Of a DNA stretch of 5,983 nt, positions 1 through 4,747 are shown in pieces. The number at the start of each line of letters is the position of its first letter. The first letter of the stretch is position 1. Source of the DNA: Clostridiales bacterium (lineage in GTDB: Bacteria > Bacillota > Clostridia > Oscillospirales > QAMX01); NCBI GenBank assembly GCA_012514045.1, contig JAAZBA010000056.1:1-5983 (forward strand). The letters are read 5' to 3'. Below the pieces are notes generated by a model. It was not told the DNA's origin, ran no database searches, and worked only from the letters and a program-made list of their open reading frames with translations. The position numbers and the translations under genes are program-made.

Positions 1-64
1 AAAACAATGGTTCAATATTGACAAGAGCTACAGTATTAAAACCAAGACGCTTTTCACTCGTCCT

Positions 65-67
65 TAG
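65..67 (+). other. In-frame TAG stop within cas9
   Basis: The codon context is R-P-(TAG)-I-C-N-G-K, inside a continuous Cas9 reading frame. A single base change from a sense codon would explain it. No comparable in-frame TAG occurs in the other genes of the window, so general reassignment of TAG is unlikely. Confidence 0.85.
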
Positions 68-103
68 ATCTGTAACGGAAAGACTGTATGGAGCGGAGAA
101 GAT

Positions 104-1030
104 ATGCTCGCAAAAGTAAAGAAAACGGCGGCAAAGAACAATGCGCACTTTAATAAGTATCAATTCATGAAAAAAGGAGAATTGTTTAATCAAATGCCGC
201 TTCCGGCAGCTGAAGGCCTTGTTCCGCGTAAGGCAGGATTGGATACAGAAAGATATGGAGGCTATAACAAACCCTCTGTTATGTTTTTCATACCTGTTAA
301 GTACCGAGTTGGTAAAAAGAGCGATATTATGGTCATGTCGGTGGAGCTCATGCACGGAAAGCGCTTCCTTGAGGATGAGAGCTTCGCTCGTGAATACACA
401 AAGAATAGACTGAACACAATCCTCGGAAAAGAGATTGCTGATTATTCTTTTCCCTTAGGGATGCGCCCTTGGAAGGTAAATACCATGCTGTCGTTGGACG
501 GTTTTCGCGTGTGTATTTCTAATAGTGCCAACAAAGGACGTGTACTCTCATTAATGACAGCAGTACAATTTTCAGCAAAGCCATATTGGGAGCATTATAT
601 GAAAAAATTGGAAATGTTCGAGGAGAAAAATAACAGAAATCCAAATTACATTTATTCCGAGAAATATGATATAGTGTCAAAGAAAAGAAACGAGGAACTT
701 TATGATATTTACATTGATAAACTAATTAATTCCATATACAAAAAACGTTTATCATCACCTTTAGAAACACTAAAGAAAGGTAGAAAAAAATTCTGTTCAC
801 TAGATATTCAAACACAGACAAAAACTTTGCTAACTATTCACCGTATATTCCGAAGAGCGCCCGGGGGACTGAATTTAAAAACAATAGGCGGAGCTGAAAA
901 TACAGGCGTTCAAACCATTTCCACAAACATATCTAATTGGAAAAAAACATTTACAGACGTCAGGATCATTGACTCATCAGCCTCCGGCTTGTGGGAAAAG
1001 CAGTCTGAAAACCTGCTTACTCTGTTATGA
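104..1030 (+). CDS. Separately translatable Cas9 C-terminal (PAM-interacting) fragment
   Basis: This is the 308-residue open frame that remains after the amber codon, beginning at the first ATG downstream of it. It covers almost the whole PAM-interacting region of Cas9: YGGYNKPS near residues 52-59, a basic middle with many Lys and Tyr, then the C-terminal SNWKK and SASGLWEKQSENLL motifs. GGAG at 95-98 lies 5 nt before the ATG, which is good ribosome-binding spacing, so ribosomes stopping at 65-67 could restart here. Such restart would also keep translation running into the overlapping cas1 start. The same bases encode ordinary Cas9 residues (W-S-G-E-D-M), so the Shine-Dalgarno likeness may be chance. 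Seen: an open frame and a ribosome-binding-like site. Inferred: production of a separate polypeptide. Confidence 0.5.
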   Translation: MLAKVKKTAAKNNAHFNKYQFMKKGELFNQMPLPAAEGLVPRKAGLDTERYGGYNKPSVMFFIPVKYRVGKKSDIMVMSVELMHGKRFLEDESFAREYTKNRLNTILGKEIADYSFPLGMRPWKVNTMLSLDGFRVCISNSANKGRVLSLMTAVQFSAKPYWEHYMKKLEMFEEKNNRNPNYIYSEKYDIVSKKRNEELYDIYIDKLINSIYKKRLSSPLETLKKGRKKFCSLDIQTQTKTLLTIHRIFRRAPGGLNLKTIGGAENTGVQTISTNISNWKKTFTDVRIIDSSASGLWEKQSENLLTLL

Positions 1031-1899
1031 GCTGGAGAACCGTTGTTATCACAAACCGGGTCAAGCTGGACTGCAAAATGGGAAGCATGGTAATCAGGGG
1101 AGAGGATACCAAAAGAATCAATCTGGACGAAATAGCGATACTTCTGATTGAAAATCCGGCGGTTTCCCTCACCGGATGCCTCCTTGAAGCATTGACCGAA
1201 AGGAAAGTTCGCGTGATATTCTGCGACTCAAAGCGCAGCCCGATGGCAGAGCTTGTGCCCCATCACGGGAGCCACGACAGCACCTTAAAAATCCGCGCTC
1301 AAGCTGCCTGGCCGGAATATGTCAAGGCAGAGGTCTGGCGGGAGATAGTATGCGAAAAGATACGAAACCAGTCCCTGTTGCTTTCACAACTTGGGATGCT
1401 AAAGGAGGCGGGACTTCTTGACTCGTATATCCCTCAGGTAGAACCGCGCGACTCAACAAACAGAGAGGGACACGCCACGAAGGTATACTTCAACGCCCTT
1501 TTCGGCATGTCCTTCACAAGAAGCGCCTCAAGCCCCTTGAACGGCGCCCTCAATTACGGCTACAGCATCCTTCTATCTGCTTTCAACAGAGAAATAGCAG
1601 CAAACGGTTATTTGACACAGTTGGGTATATTCCACGACAATATGTTCAACCATTTTAACCTTGCAAGCGACCTTATGGAGCCGTTTCGTATTCTCATAGA
1701 CCGCGAAGTGCGCAATCTGATGCCCGAGACGCTTGAAAAAGAAGAGAAGCACGCTCTTTGGAGAGTGCTTGAACAAAACGTCTATATAAGCAGGAGCAAA
1801 CAGACGGTGCTGAACGCCGTTAAGCTATATACACGAAGCGTTTTTGAAGCAATGAACAGCGCTGATCCGTCACAAATATGCTTTTTTGATATGGTATGA
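1027..1899 (+). CDS. cas1: CRISPR-associated endonuclease Cas1 (type II-A)
   Basis: Cas1 is the integrase subunit of the Cas1-Cas2 complex that inserts new spacers at the leader-repeat junction. The 290-residue length is normal for type II Cas1, and the protein appears complete, from MSWRTVVI to CFFDMV. The metal-binding residues can be read: E147 in the STNREGHA motif, H203 in the LGIFHDNMFNHFN motif, and D215 and E218 in ASDLMEPFR. The N-terminal part is the beta-rich domain and the rest the alpha-helical catalytic domain. The ATG at 1027 overlaps the cas9 stop (ATGA) and has no clear Shine-Dalgarno of its own, so translation is probably coupled to the end of cas9. The upstream amber codon could therefore lower Cas1 synthesis unless ribosomes restart at 104. 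The 3' end overlaps cas2 by 4 nt. Confidence 0.97.
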   Translation: MSWRTVVITNRVKLDCKMGSMVIRGEDTKRINLDEIAILLIENPAVSLTGCLLEALTERKVRVIFCDSKRSPMAELVPHHGSHDSTLKIRAQAAWPEYVKAEVWREIVCEKIRNQSLLLSQLGMLKEAGLLDSYIPQVEPRDSTNREGHATKVYFNALFGMSFTRSASSPLNGALNYGYSILLSAFNREIAANGYLTQLGIFHDNMFNHFNLASDLMEPFRILIDREVRNLMPETLEKEEKHALWRVLEQNVYISRSKQTVLNAVKLYTRSVFEAMNSADPSQICFFDMV

Positions 1900-2216
1900 G
1901 TTATCGATTTATGAGAATGATTGTGTTTTTTGATTTACCCACGGAAACCTCTGTAGACAGGCGAAACTATCGGCTGTTCCGCAAGACACTTGTGAAGAAT
2001 GGCTTTATAATGCTGCAAGAATCGGTATACTGCAAGCTGATGACCAACCCTTCCGTGGAGGATTCCGTCAAGAATCTTCTTAAGAGCAACAAGCCACCGA
2101 AAGGTATAGTGTTGCTGTTGACGCTTACAGAAAAACAGTTTGCGCGGATGGAATACCTTGTTGGAGAGCATAAAAGCGAGACCATCGACACAACCGAAAG
2201 GCTGGTGATTTTGTGA
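1896..2216 (+). CDS. cas2: CRISPR-associated protein Cas2
   Basis: Cas2 is the small dimeric scaffold that bridges two Cas1 dimers in the spacer-integration complex. The 106-residue protein has the usual beginning of the ferredoxin-like fold, RMIVFFDLP, with the conserved Asp at residue 13. The mid-protein GFIMLQESVYCK strand-turn is typical of Cas2 in type II-A loci, and the C-terminal strand reads ERLVIL. Length and both ends match the family, so the gene looks complete. Its ATG overlaps the cas1 stop (ATGA) and its TGA overlaps the GTG start of csn2, so it is embedded in the coupled operon. No damage is visible. Confidence 0.96.
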   Translation: MSYRFMRMIVFFDLPTETSVDRRNYRLFRKTLVKNGFIMLQESVYCKLMTNPSVEDSVKNLLKSNKPPKGIVLLLTLTEKQFARMEYLVGEHKSETIDTTERLVIL

Positions 2217-2881
2217 AATTCTGCCATCCAGACATTGAACCTGTATTTGACACGGAAATTGATAAGATCAATACTCTTGTCGTAGAAAACCAGCGCCTCC
2301 TTTTCAATCTCCTGACGGATATCAACGCGCAGCTTGATGGACATGACGGGCGCGCTATTGTCTCCAGGGACAATACGCCTTTACAAACAAGCAAATACCT
2401 TGAGCTGCTTGACCGGTTTGTGCCCTTTGACATCAACAGAAAACAGCTTTTGAGTGCCGCCGCTGCGAGGCTTGAGAAAATAGCAGTGGAGGATATCAGC
2501 TTTGTAAAAACAATGGAGCTTCTCGGAGCCCTTGAGGAGCATCTGTCAACTCTCGCATTTGAGCTCAACTGCGATATTGATTTTCCAAAACTGAGCATAT
2601 CTTCTCTGATTAAAGCATCGGGAATATCGTTTAGGGACGACTATCCGACGCTTGGAGAGAAGCTTACCGACTATTTTGAAGCTGTAACAGAGTTAGAACG
2701 TCCGAAACTTTTTATTACCCTCAACCTTCGCAGTTTTATATCCGATGAAGAAACGGAACTTCTGCTTGACACAGTTATCGGGAACGGATATAATATGATT
2801 ATGATCGAAAGCAGCGAACGTGCCCGTCTGAAAAAGGAAAAGCGGCATGTTATTGATGCCGATCTTTGCGCAATCTATTGA
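2213..2881 (+). CDS. csn2: Type II-A CRISPR-associated protein Csn2
   Basis: Csn2 is the signature protein of subtype II-A. Family members form tetrameric rings that slide on the ends of double-stranded DNA and are needed for spacer acquisition. At 222 residues this one has the length of the classical streptococcal form. It begins MKFCHPDIEPVF, followed by TLVVENQRLLFNLL, the usual beta-strand and helix start of the family. Near the C-terminus LFITLNLRSFISDEE and NGYNMIMIES form the expected strands of the nucleotide-binding-like core. The start is GTG at 2213, overlapping the cas2 stop (GTGA). It is chosen because it gives the family's typical N-terminus and continues the overlap pattern of the operon. 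The stop at 2879-2881 is followed directly by the CRISPR leader. The gene looks intact and places the locus in subtype II-A. Confidence 0.93.
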   Translation: MKFCHPDIEPVFDTEIDKINTLVVENQRLLFNLLTDINAQLDGHDGRAIVSRDNTPLQTSKYLELLDRFVPFDINRKQLLSAAAARLEKIAVEDISFVKTMELLGALEEHLSTLAFELNCDIDFPKLSISSLIKASGISFRDDYPTLGEKLTDYFEAVTELERPKLFITLNLRSFISDEETELLLDTVIGNGYNMIMIESSERARLKKEKRHVIDADLCAIY

Positions 2882-2886
2882 TATTG

Positions 2887-2900
2887 GTTTTACGACCTCT
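2887..2900 (+). repeat. Inverted partial copy of the CRISPR repeat 3' end
   Basis: GTTTTACGACCTCT is the reverse complement of the repeat's final 13 bases (3006-3018) with one extra C at 2893. A second GACCTCT follows at 2906-2912. In a transcript covering both, 2887-2900 could pair with 3006-3018 and enclose the leader and most of the repeat. It matches only the 3' part of the repeat and lacks the part that would pair with the repeat's 5' end, so it is not a functional tracrRNA anti-repeat by itself. Confidence 0.5.
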
Positions 2901-2919
2901 TCTCAGACCTCTTTTTTCA

Positions 2920-2971
2920 CCCCACAGCGTCCGCAGACCGCTGCTTTCGGGTATTGACCCGAATCTTGGGG
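2920..2971 (+). other. Predicted branched hairpin structure in the leader
   Basis: An outer stem, CCCCA (2920-2924) with TGGGG (2967-2971), encloses two hairpins. The first pairs CAGCGTC (2925-2931) with GA-CGCTG (2936-2943, one bulged C). The second pairs TTCGGGT (2946-2952) with ACCCGAA (2957-2963) around the loop ATTG. The second hairpin is a perfect 7-bp stem. Folding was judged by eye only. The role is unknown; it could act in RNA or as a protein-recognised DNA site. Confidence 0.4.
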
Positions 2972-2982
2972 CAAAATTTGAG

Positions 2983-3018
2983 GTTTGAGAGCCGTGTAAT
3001 TCTGTAGAGGTCTAAAAC
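2983..3018 (+). CRISPR. Solitary 36-bp type II-A CRISPR repeat (no spacer visible)
   Basis: The element is exactly 36 bp, begins GTTTGAGAGCCGTG, and ends GAGGTCTAAAAC. These are the ends and length expected of type II-A repeats in the GTTTGAGAG family. It lies directly after the ATTTGAG leader end and downstream of csn2, in the same direction, as in canonical loci. No second copy, even degenerate, follows in the next 140 bp, so the array appears to consist of one repeat and no spacer. An alternative is that this is a tracrRNA anti-repeat read on the other strand. That is less likely, because the leader motif is in the right place and the minus strand lacks a typical tracrRNA tail with a T-rich terminator. 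Confidence 0.72.
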
Positions 3019-3042
3019 CCGTAGCTGATACTACGGGCTTTT
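3014..3042 (+). terminator. Probable bidirectional intrinsic terminator, overlapping the repeat end
   Basis: The stem CCCGTAG (3018-3024) pairs with CTACGGG (3031-3037) around a 6-nt loop. AAAA precedes it (3014-3017) and C plus TTTT follows (3039-3042), so it can act on both strands. On the plus strand it would end the array transcript; on the minus strand it would end ylmH, whose stop lies about 120 nt away. A further T7 run (3050-3056) follows on the plus strand. The stem takes its first base, and its A-tract, from the CRISPR repeat. The T-tracts are short, so efficiency is uncertain. Confidence 0.6.
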
Positions 3043-3162
3043 CAATCGCTTTTTTTATGGAATTGTATGCGTTTCATGGGCTTAATGAGCGGCAGCGCCG
3101 GTTTATGGGGAAAGTTTTCAATAAGCCAGATATAGAAGGCATGTATAATAACTGAGGTGTTG

Positions 3163-3969
3163 TCACACATATCTTTCAATCACAATCGCGATATTTCCTT
3201 TTCTCGTCTTACCGGAGGCATCTATCAGTTTGGCTTTGCCCTTGCCTCGCAGGGTAACGCTTGTGTCCGGCGGGATTATCCTGTCGGGAGAAACGCATTC
3301 GCTGCCGTTTACGCTGACAAGCCCCCTTTCAATGGCGCTTTTCCCCTCGGAGCGAGACAATGAAAACGCCGATGACACAATGCTGTCAAGTCGCAGAGAT
3401 GGTGCGCTGTCCCTGATTATCTTAACCTTAGTCTCAACGGCGCTGAGCTCATCAAAGCCGCACCGCGCAAGATCGGCTCCCACGTTCGCCACTTTATCGA
3501 TACCTGTCAGGATATGCTCCGTGACGCTTTTAATACAAGGAAACACACATCCTTTGTCCGATACGCTTAAGTCTCCCACCATGGCTCTCTCAATACCAAG
3601 GGACATGAGCGAGCCAAGATAATCTCGGTGGCTGAGTCTTCTGCCATCGTACCTAAGAGTGATTTTTACAGGCTGAAAGGGGAACAGCTCATTACCGCGC
3701 AGTTCCTCTTTTGTTATGTCCTCGCAGTAATCCGGCAGGAATATGAGCATCGCTCTTTCGCTTTCCTCAAATCCTCCGTCGAACACGTACTTTACATCGC
3801 ATCCCCTCAGCGCCGACTCAAGCACAGCTCTCTCGTGGGCAGTATAGAAACCGCAGGAGGTAATTATATACCTCTCACGGCACATTCTTAGTCTGTCCAG
3901 CATATGGGTTACACAGAGCCTATCCTCCGGGAACTGTATTCCCTTTAGTATGTCTTCACGTGTTCGCAT
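3163..3969 (-). CDS. ylmH: YlmH-like S4-domain RNA-binding protein
   Basis: This 268-residue protein matches the YlmH family of Firmicutes. These ribosome-associated RNA-binding proteins usually sit in cell-division gene clusters, and work on the Bacillus protein links it to ribosome-associated quality control. The signature SHRDYLGSLMSLGIER lies near residues 113-128, followed by VGDL. The C-terminal S4 domain spans about residues 193-250, with LRLDSIVSSAFSLSRSE and the GLVSVNG turn. Three in-frame ATGs are available. The one at 3969 is preferred because GGAGG (3979-3983 on this strand) lies 9 nt before it, whereas the ATGs at 3978 and 3975 are 0 and 3 nt away. The gene converges on the CRISPR locus and diverges from pgsA; the usual division genes are not adjacent here. 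The protein looks complete. Confidence 0.9.
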   Translation of the reverse strand: MRTREDILKGIQFPEDRLCVTHMLDRLRMCRERYIITSCGFYTAHERAVLESALRGCDVKYVFDGGFEESERAMLIFLPDYCEDITKEELRGNELFPFQPVKITLRYDGRRLSHRDYLGSLMSLGIERAMVGDLSVSDKGCVFPCIKSVTEHILTGIDKVANVGADLARCGFDELSAVETKVKIIRDSAPSLRLDSIVSSAFSLSRSEGKSAIERGLVSVNGSECVSPDRIIPPDTSVTLRGKGKAKLIDASGKTRKGNIAIVIERYV

Positions 3970-3993
3970 AATCATCATCCTCCGTCGAAATTT

Positions 3994-4022
3994 ATTATAT
4001 CACACCGCCGCTTTGCGCGCAA
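3994..4022 (-). promoter_or_regulatory. Probable sigma-A-type promoter of ylmH
   Basis: On the minus strand a perfect TATAAT (3994-3999) lies 17 bp downstream of TTGCGC (4017-4022), a partial -35 keeping TTG. Transcription would start near 3987, leaving a short leader with the GGAGG ribosome-binding site. Confidence 0.6.
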
Positions 4023-4110
4023 CTTTCCTATTTAATCGGAGGACGATTTTGAAGAGTTGAGCAGGCGGTATTTCTTCTATTAATAAATCTTAAATTCACG
4101 CAGAAAACAC

Positions 4111-4139
4111 GTGACAAATCCCACATTCCGTTATATAAT
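4111..4139 (+). promoter_or_regulatory. Sigma-A-type promoter of pgsA and the clp gene
   Basis: GTGACA (4111-4116, five of six consensus bases) and a perfect TATAAT (4134-4139) are separated by exactly 17 bp. The start point is expected near 4146, about 45 nt before the pgsA start. The -35 overlaps the palindrome CACGTG. No other promoter is seen before the clp gene, so both genes are probably transcribed from here. Confidence 0.8.
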
Positions 4140-4174
4140 ATAGTCTATGGAATTATAGTCTGCAGTATTTTTTC

Positions 4175-4180
4175 AGGAGG
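4175..4180 (+). promoter_or_regulatory. Ribosome-binding site of pgsA
   Basis: AGGAGG lies directly before ATG 4181 and 12 nt before ATG 4193. A spacing of 0 does not permit initiation at 4181, so the site decides for 4193, which also gives the family's normal N-terminus. Confidence 0.75.
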
Positions 4181-4192
4181 ATGCCTTTAAAA

Positions 4193-4747
4193 ATGAACAT
4201 ACCGAATGCTTTATCCCTGTTGAGACTGATATTGGTGCCTGTTTTCGCTCTCGTATTCTTTTCTGAGCTTGAGGGAGCGTATCTCATTGCCGGAGGGATA
4301 TTTCTCTTCGCCGGCATCACCGATGTGCTTGACGGATATATTGCAAGGAAGTACAATATGATTACCCGGCTGGGGCGAATCCTCGACCCCCTTGCGGACA
4401 AGCTCATGCAGGTAACAGCGTTTGTCTGTATGGCAATAGCGAAGCTTATTCCGGTGTGGGTGATCCTCATTTTAGCGGCAAAGGAGCTTATCATGCTGCT
4501 GGGAGGCTCGATCATACTCAAGAGATGCAATGACGTGCCTTCTTCAAACATATACGGCAAGGCGGCTTCAGCGGTGTTCTATGTCGTAACGCTTCTGATA
4601 ATTGCCTTTCCCATACCACAGCTTGTATCAAAGCTCATGCTTTTCGGAGCGCTGGCGCTGAGCATACTTGCCATGGTAATCTACGGATACAGAAACAGAC
4701 GTCTTTTAAGACATAACAGAAAAGAGGAAAACAGTAAAACTAAATGA
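4193..4747 (+). CDS. pgsA: CDP-diacylglycerol-glycerol-3-phosphate 3-phosphatidyltransferase
   Basis: PgsA is a membrane enzyme that transfers the phosphatidyl group from CDP-diacylglycerol to glycerol 3-phosphate, the committed step to phosphatidylglycerol and cardiolipin. The 184-residue protein carries the full CDP-alcohol phosphatidyltransferase motif: D44, D47-G48, A51-R52, G61, D65 and D69, with correct spacing. Hydrophobic segments occur at about 8-23, 30-43, 71-105, 124-141 and 147-164, and the tail is short, basic and cytoplasmic-looking. The start is the second in-frame ATG, giving MNIPNALSLLRL, which is typical of the family. Other CDP-alcohol transferases share the motif, but the N-terminus and length fit PgsA best. 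The TGA overlaps the ATG of the clp gene by 4 nt, so the two are translationally coupled. Confidence 0.9.
   Translation: MNIPNALSLLRLILVPVFALVFFSELEGAYLIAGGIFLFAGITDVLDGYIARKYNMITRLGRILDPLADKLMQVTAFVCMAIAKLIPVWVILILAAKELIMLLGGSIILKRCNDVPSSNIYGKAASAVFYVVTLLIIAFPIPQLVSKLMLFGALALSILAMVIYGYRNRRLLRHNRKEENSKTK

Larger units (their letters stand above)
2..1030 (+). pseudogene. cas9: Type II-A Cas9, 3' part, interrupted by an in-frame amber codon
   Basis: This is the C-terminal quarter or so of the RNA-guided DNA endonuclease Cas9; the 5' part lies outside the window. One reading frame runs from position 2 through YSIKTKTLFTRP, meets TAG at 65-67, and continues with NGKTVWSGEDMLAKVKKT to TGA at 1028-1030. 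The residues on both sides of the TAG look like continuous Cas9 sequence in the same frame, so it is a nonsense change and not a frameshift. By family comparison the stop falls near the end of the RuvC-III segment, just before the PAM-interacting domain. The part after it carries the family's YGGYNKPSV motif, the Lys-rich middle (about 600-840) and the end motif TDVRIIDSSASGL. A protein ending at the TAG would keep the nuclease segments but lose PAM recognition. The next gene, cas1, overlaps the 3' end by 4 nt. Identity as Cas9 is strong; loss of function is inferred. Confidence 0.85.
2882..2982 (+). promoter_or_regulatory. CRISPR leader with ATTTGAG leader-anchoring sequence
   Basis: These 101 bp separate the csn2 stop from the CRISPR repeat, which is the usual place and size for a type II-A leader. 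The last seven bases (2976-2982) are ATTTGAG, directly abutting the repeat. This heptamer is the leader-end motif described for one group of type II-A loci, including S. thermophilus CRISPR1, where the leader-repeat junction directs integration. No convincing -35/-10 pair is visible. The leader is not uniformly AT-rich and contains a T7 tract (2911-2917 region) and several hairpins, listed separately. Confidence 0.75.

Noticed and set aside
65..67. TAG read as a sense codon through genome-wide recoding or pyrrolysine
   Set aside because: About 1,800 other codons in the window contain no in-frame TAG. All six visible natural stops are TGA, but four of these are forced by 4-nt overlaps, so that bias is weak evidence. 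No readthrough context is evident after the TAG.
2882..3018. tracrRNA encoded on the minus strand, with the 36-mer as anti-repeat
   Set aside because: The minus strand after the 36-mer has hairpins but ends in an A-run instead of a T-run. The plus-strand orientation gives the correct leader motif and typical GTTTGAGAG repeat start. It cannot be excluded without another repeat copy for comparison.
3057..3092. Degenerate second CRISPR repeat downstream of the first at spacer distance
   Set aside because: Comparison with the first repeat at every plausible offset shows no shared ends or core beyond T-rich similarity.
3057..3155. Small plus-strand open frame of 32 codons (begins MELYAFHGLNERQRRF) between the terminator and ylmH
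   Set aside because: It has no Shine-Dalgarno sequence; a T-run directly precedes its ATG, and it lies behind a terminator with no visible promoter. It resembles no family I recognise, and the length is within chance.
3157..3891. Plus-strand open frames opposite ylmH
   Set aside because: They lie antisense to a well-supported gene, lack ribosome-binding sites and show no family features.
4023..4110. Possible leader peptide or regulatory RNA after GGAGG near 4037
   Set aside because: No start codon with an open frame of useful length follows, and the stretch lies upstream of the pgsA promoter, so it is probably untranscribed spacer between divergent promoters.
4181..4192. Upstream ATG of pgsA adding four residues
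   Set aside because: It abuts the AGGAGG site with no spacing, and the added residues are absent from the usual PgsA N-terminus.
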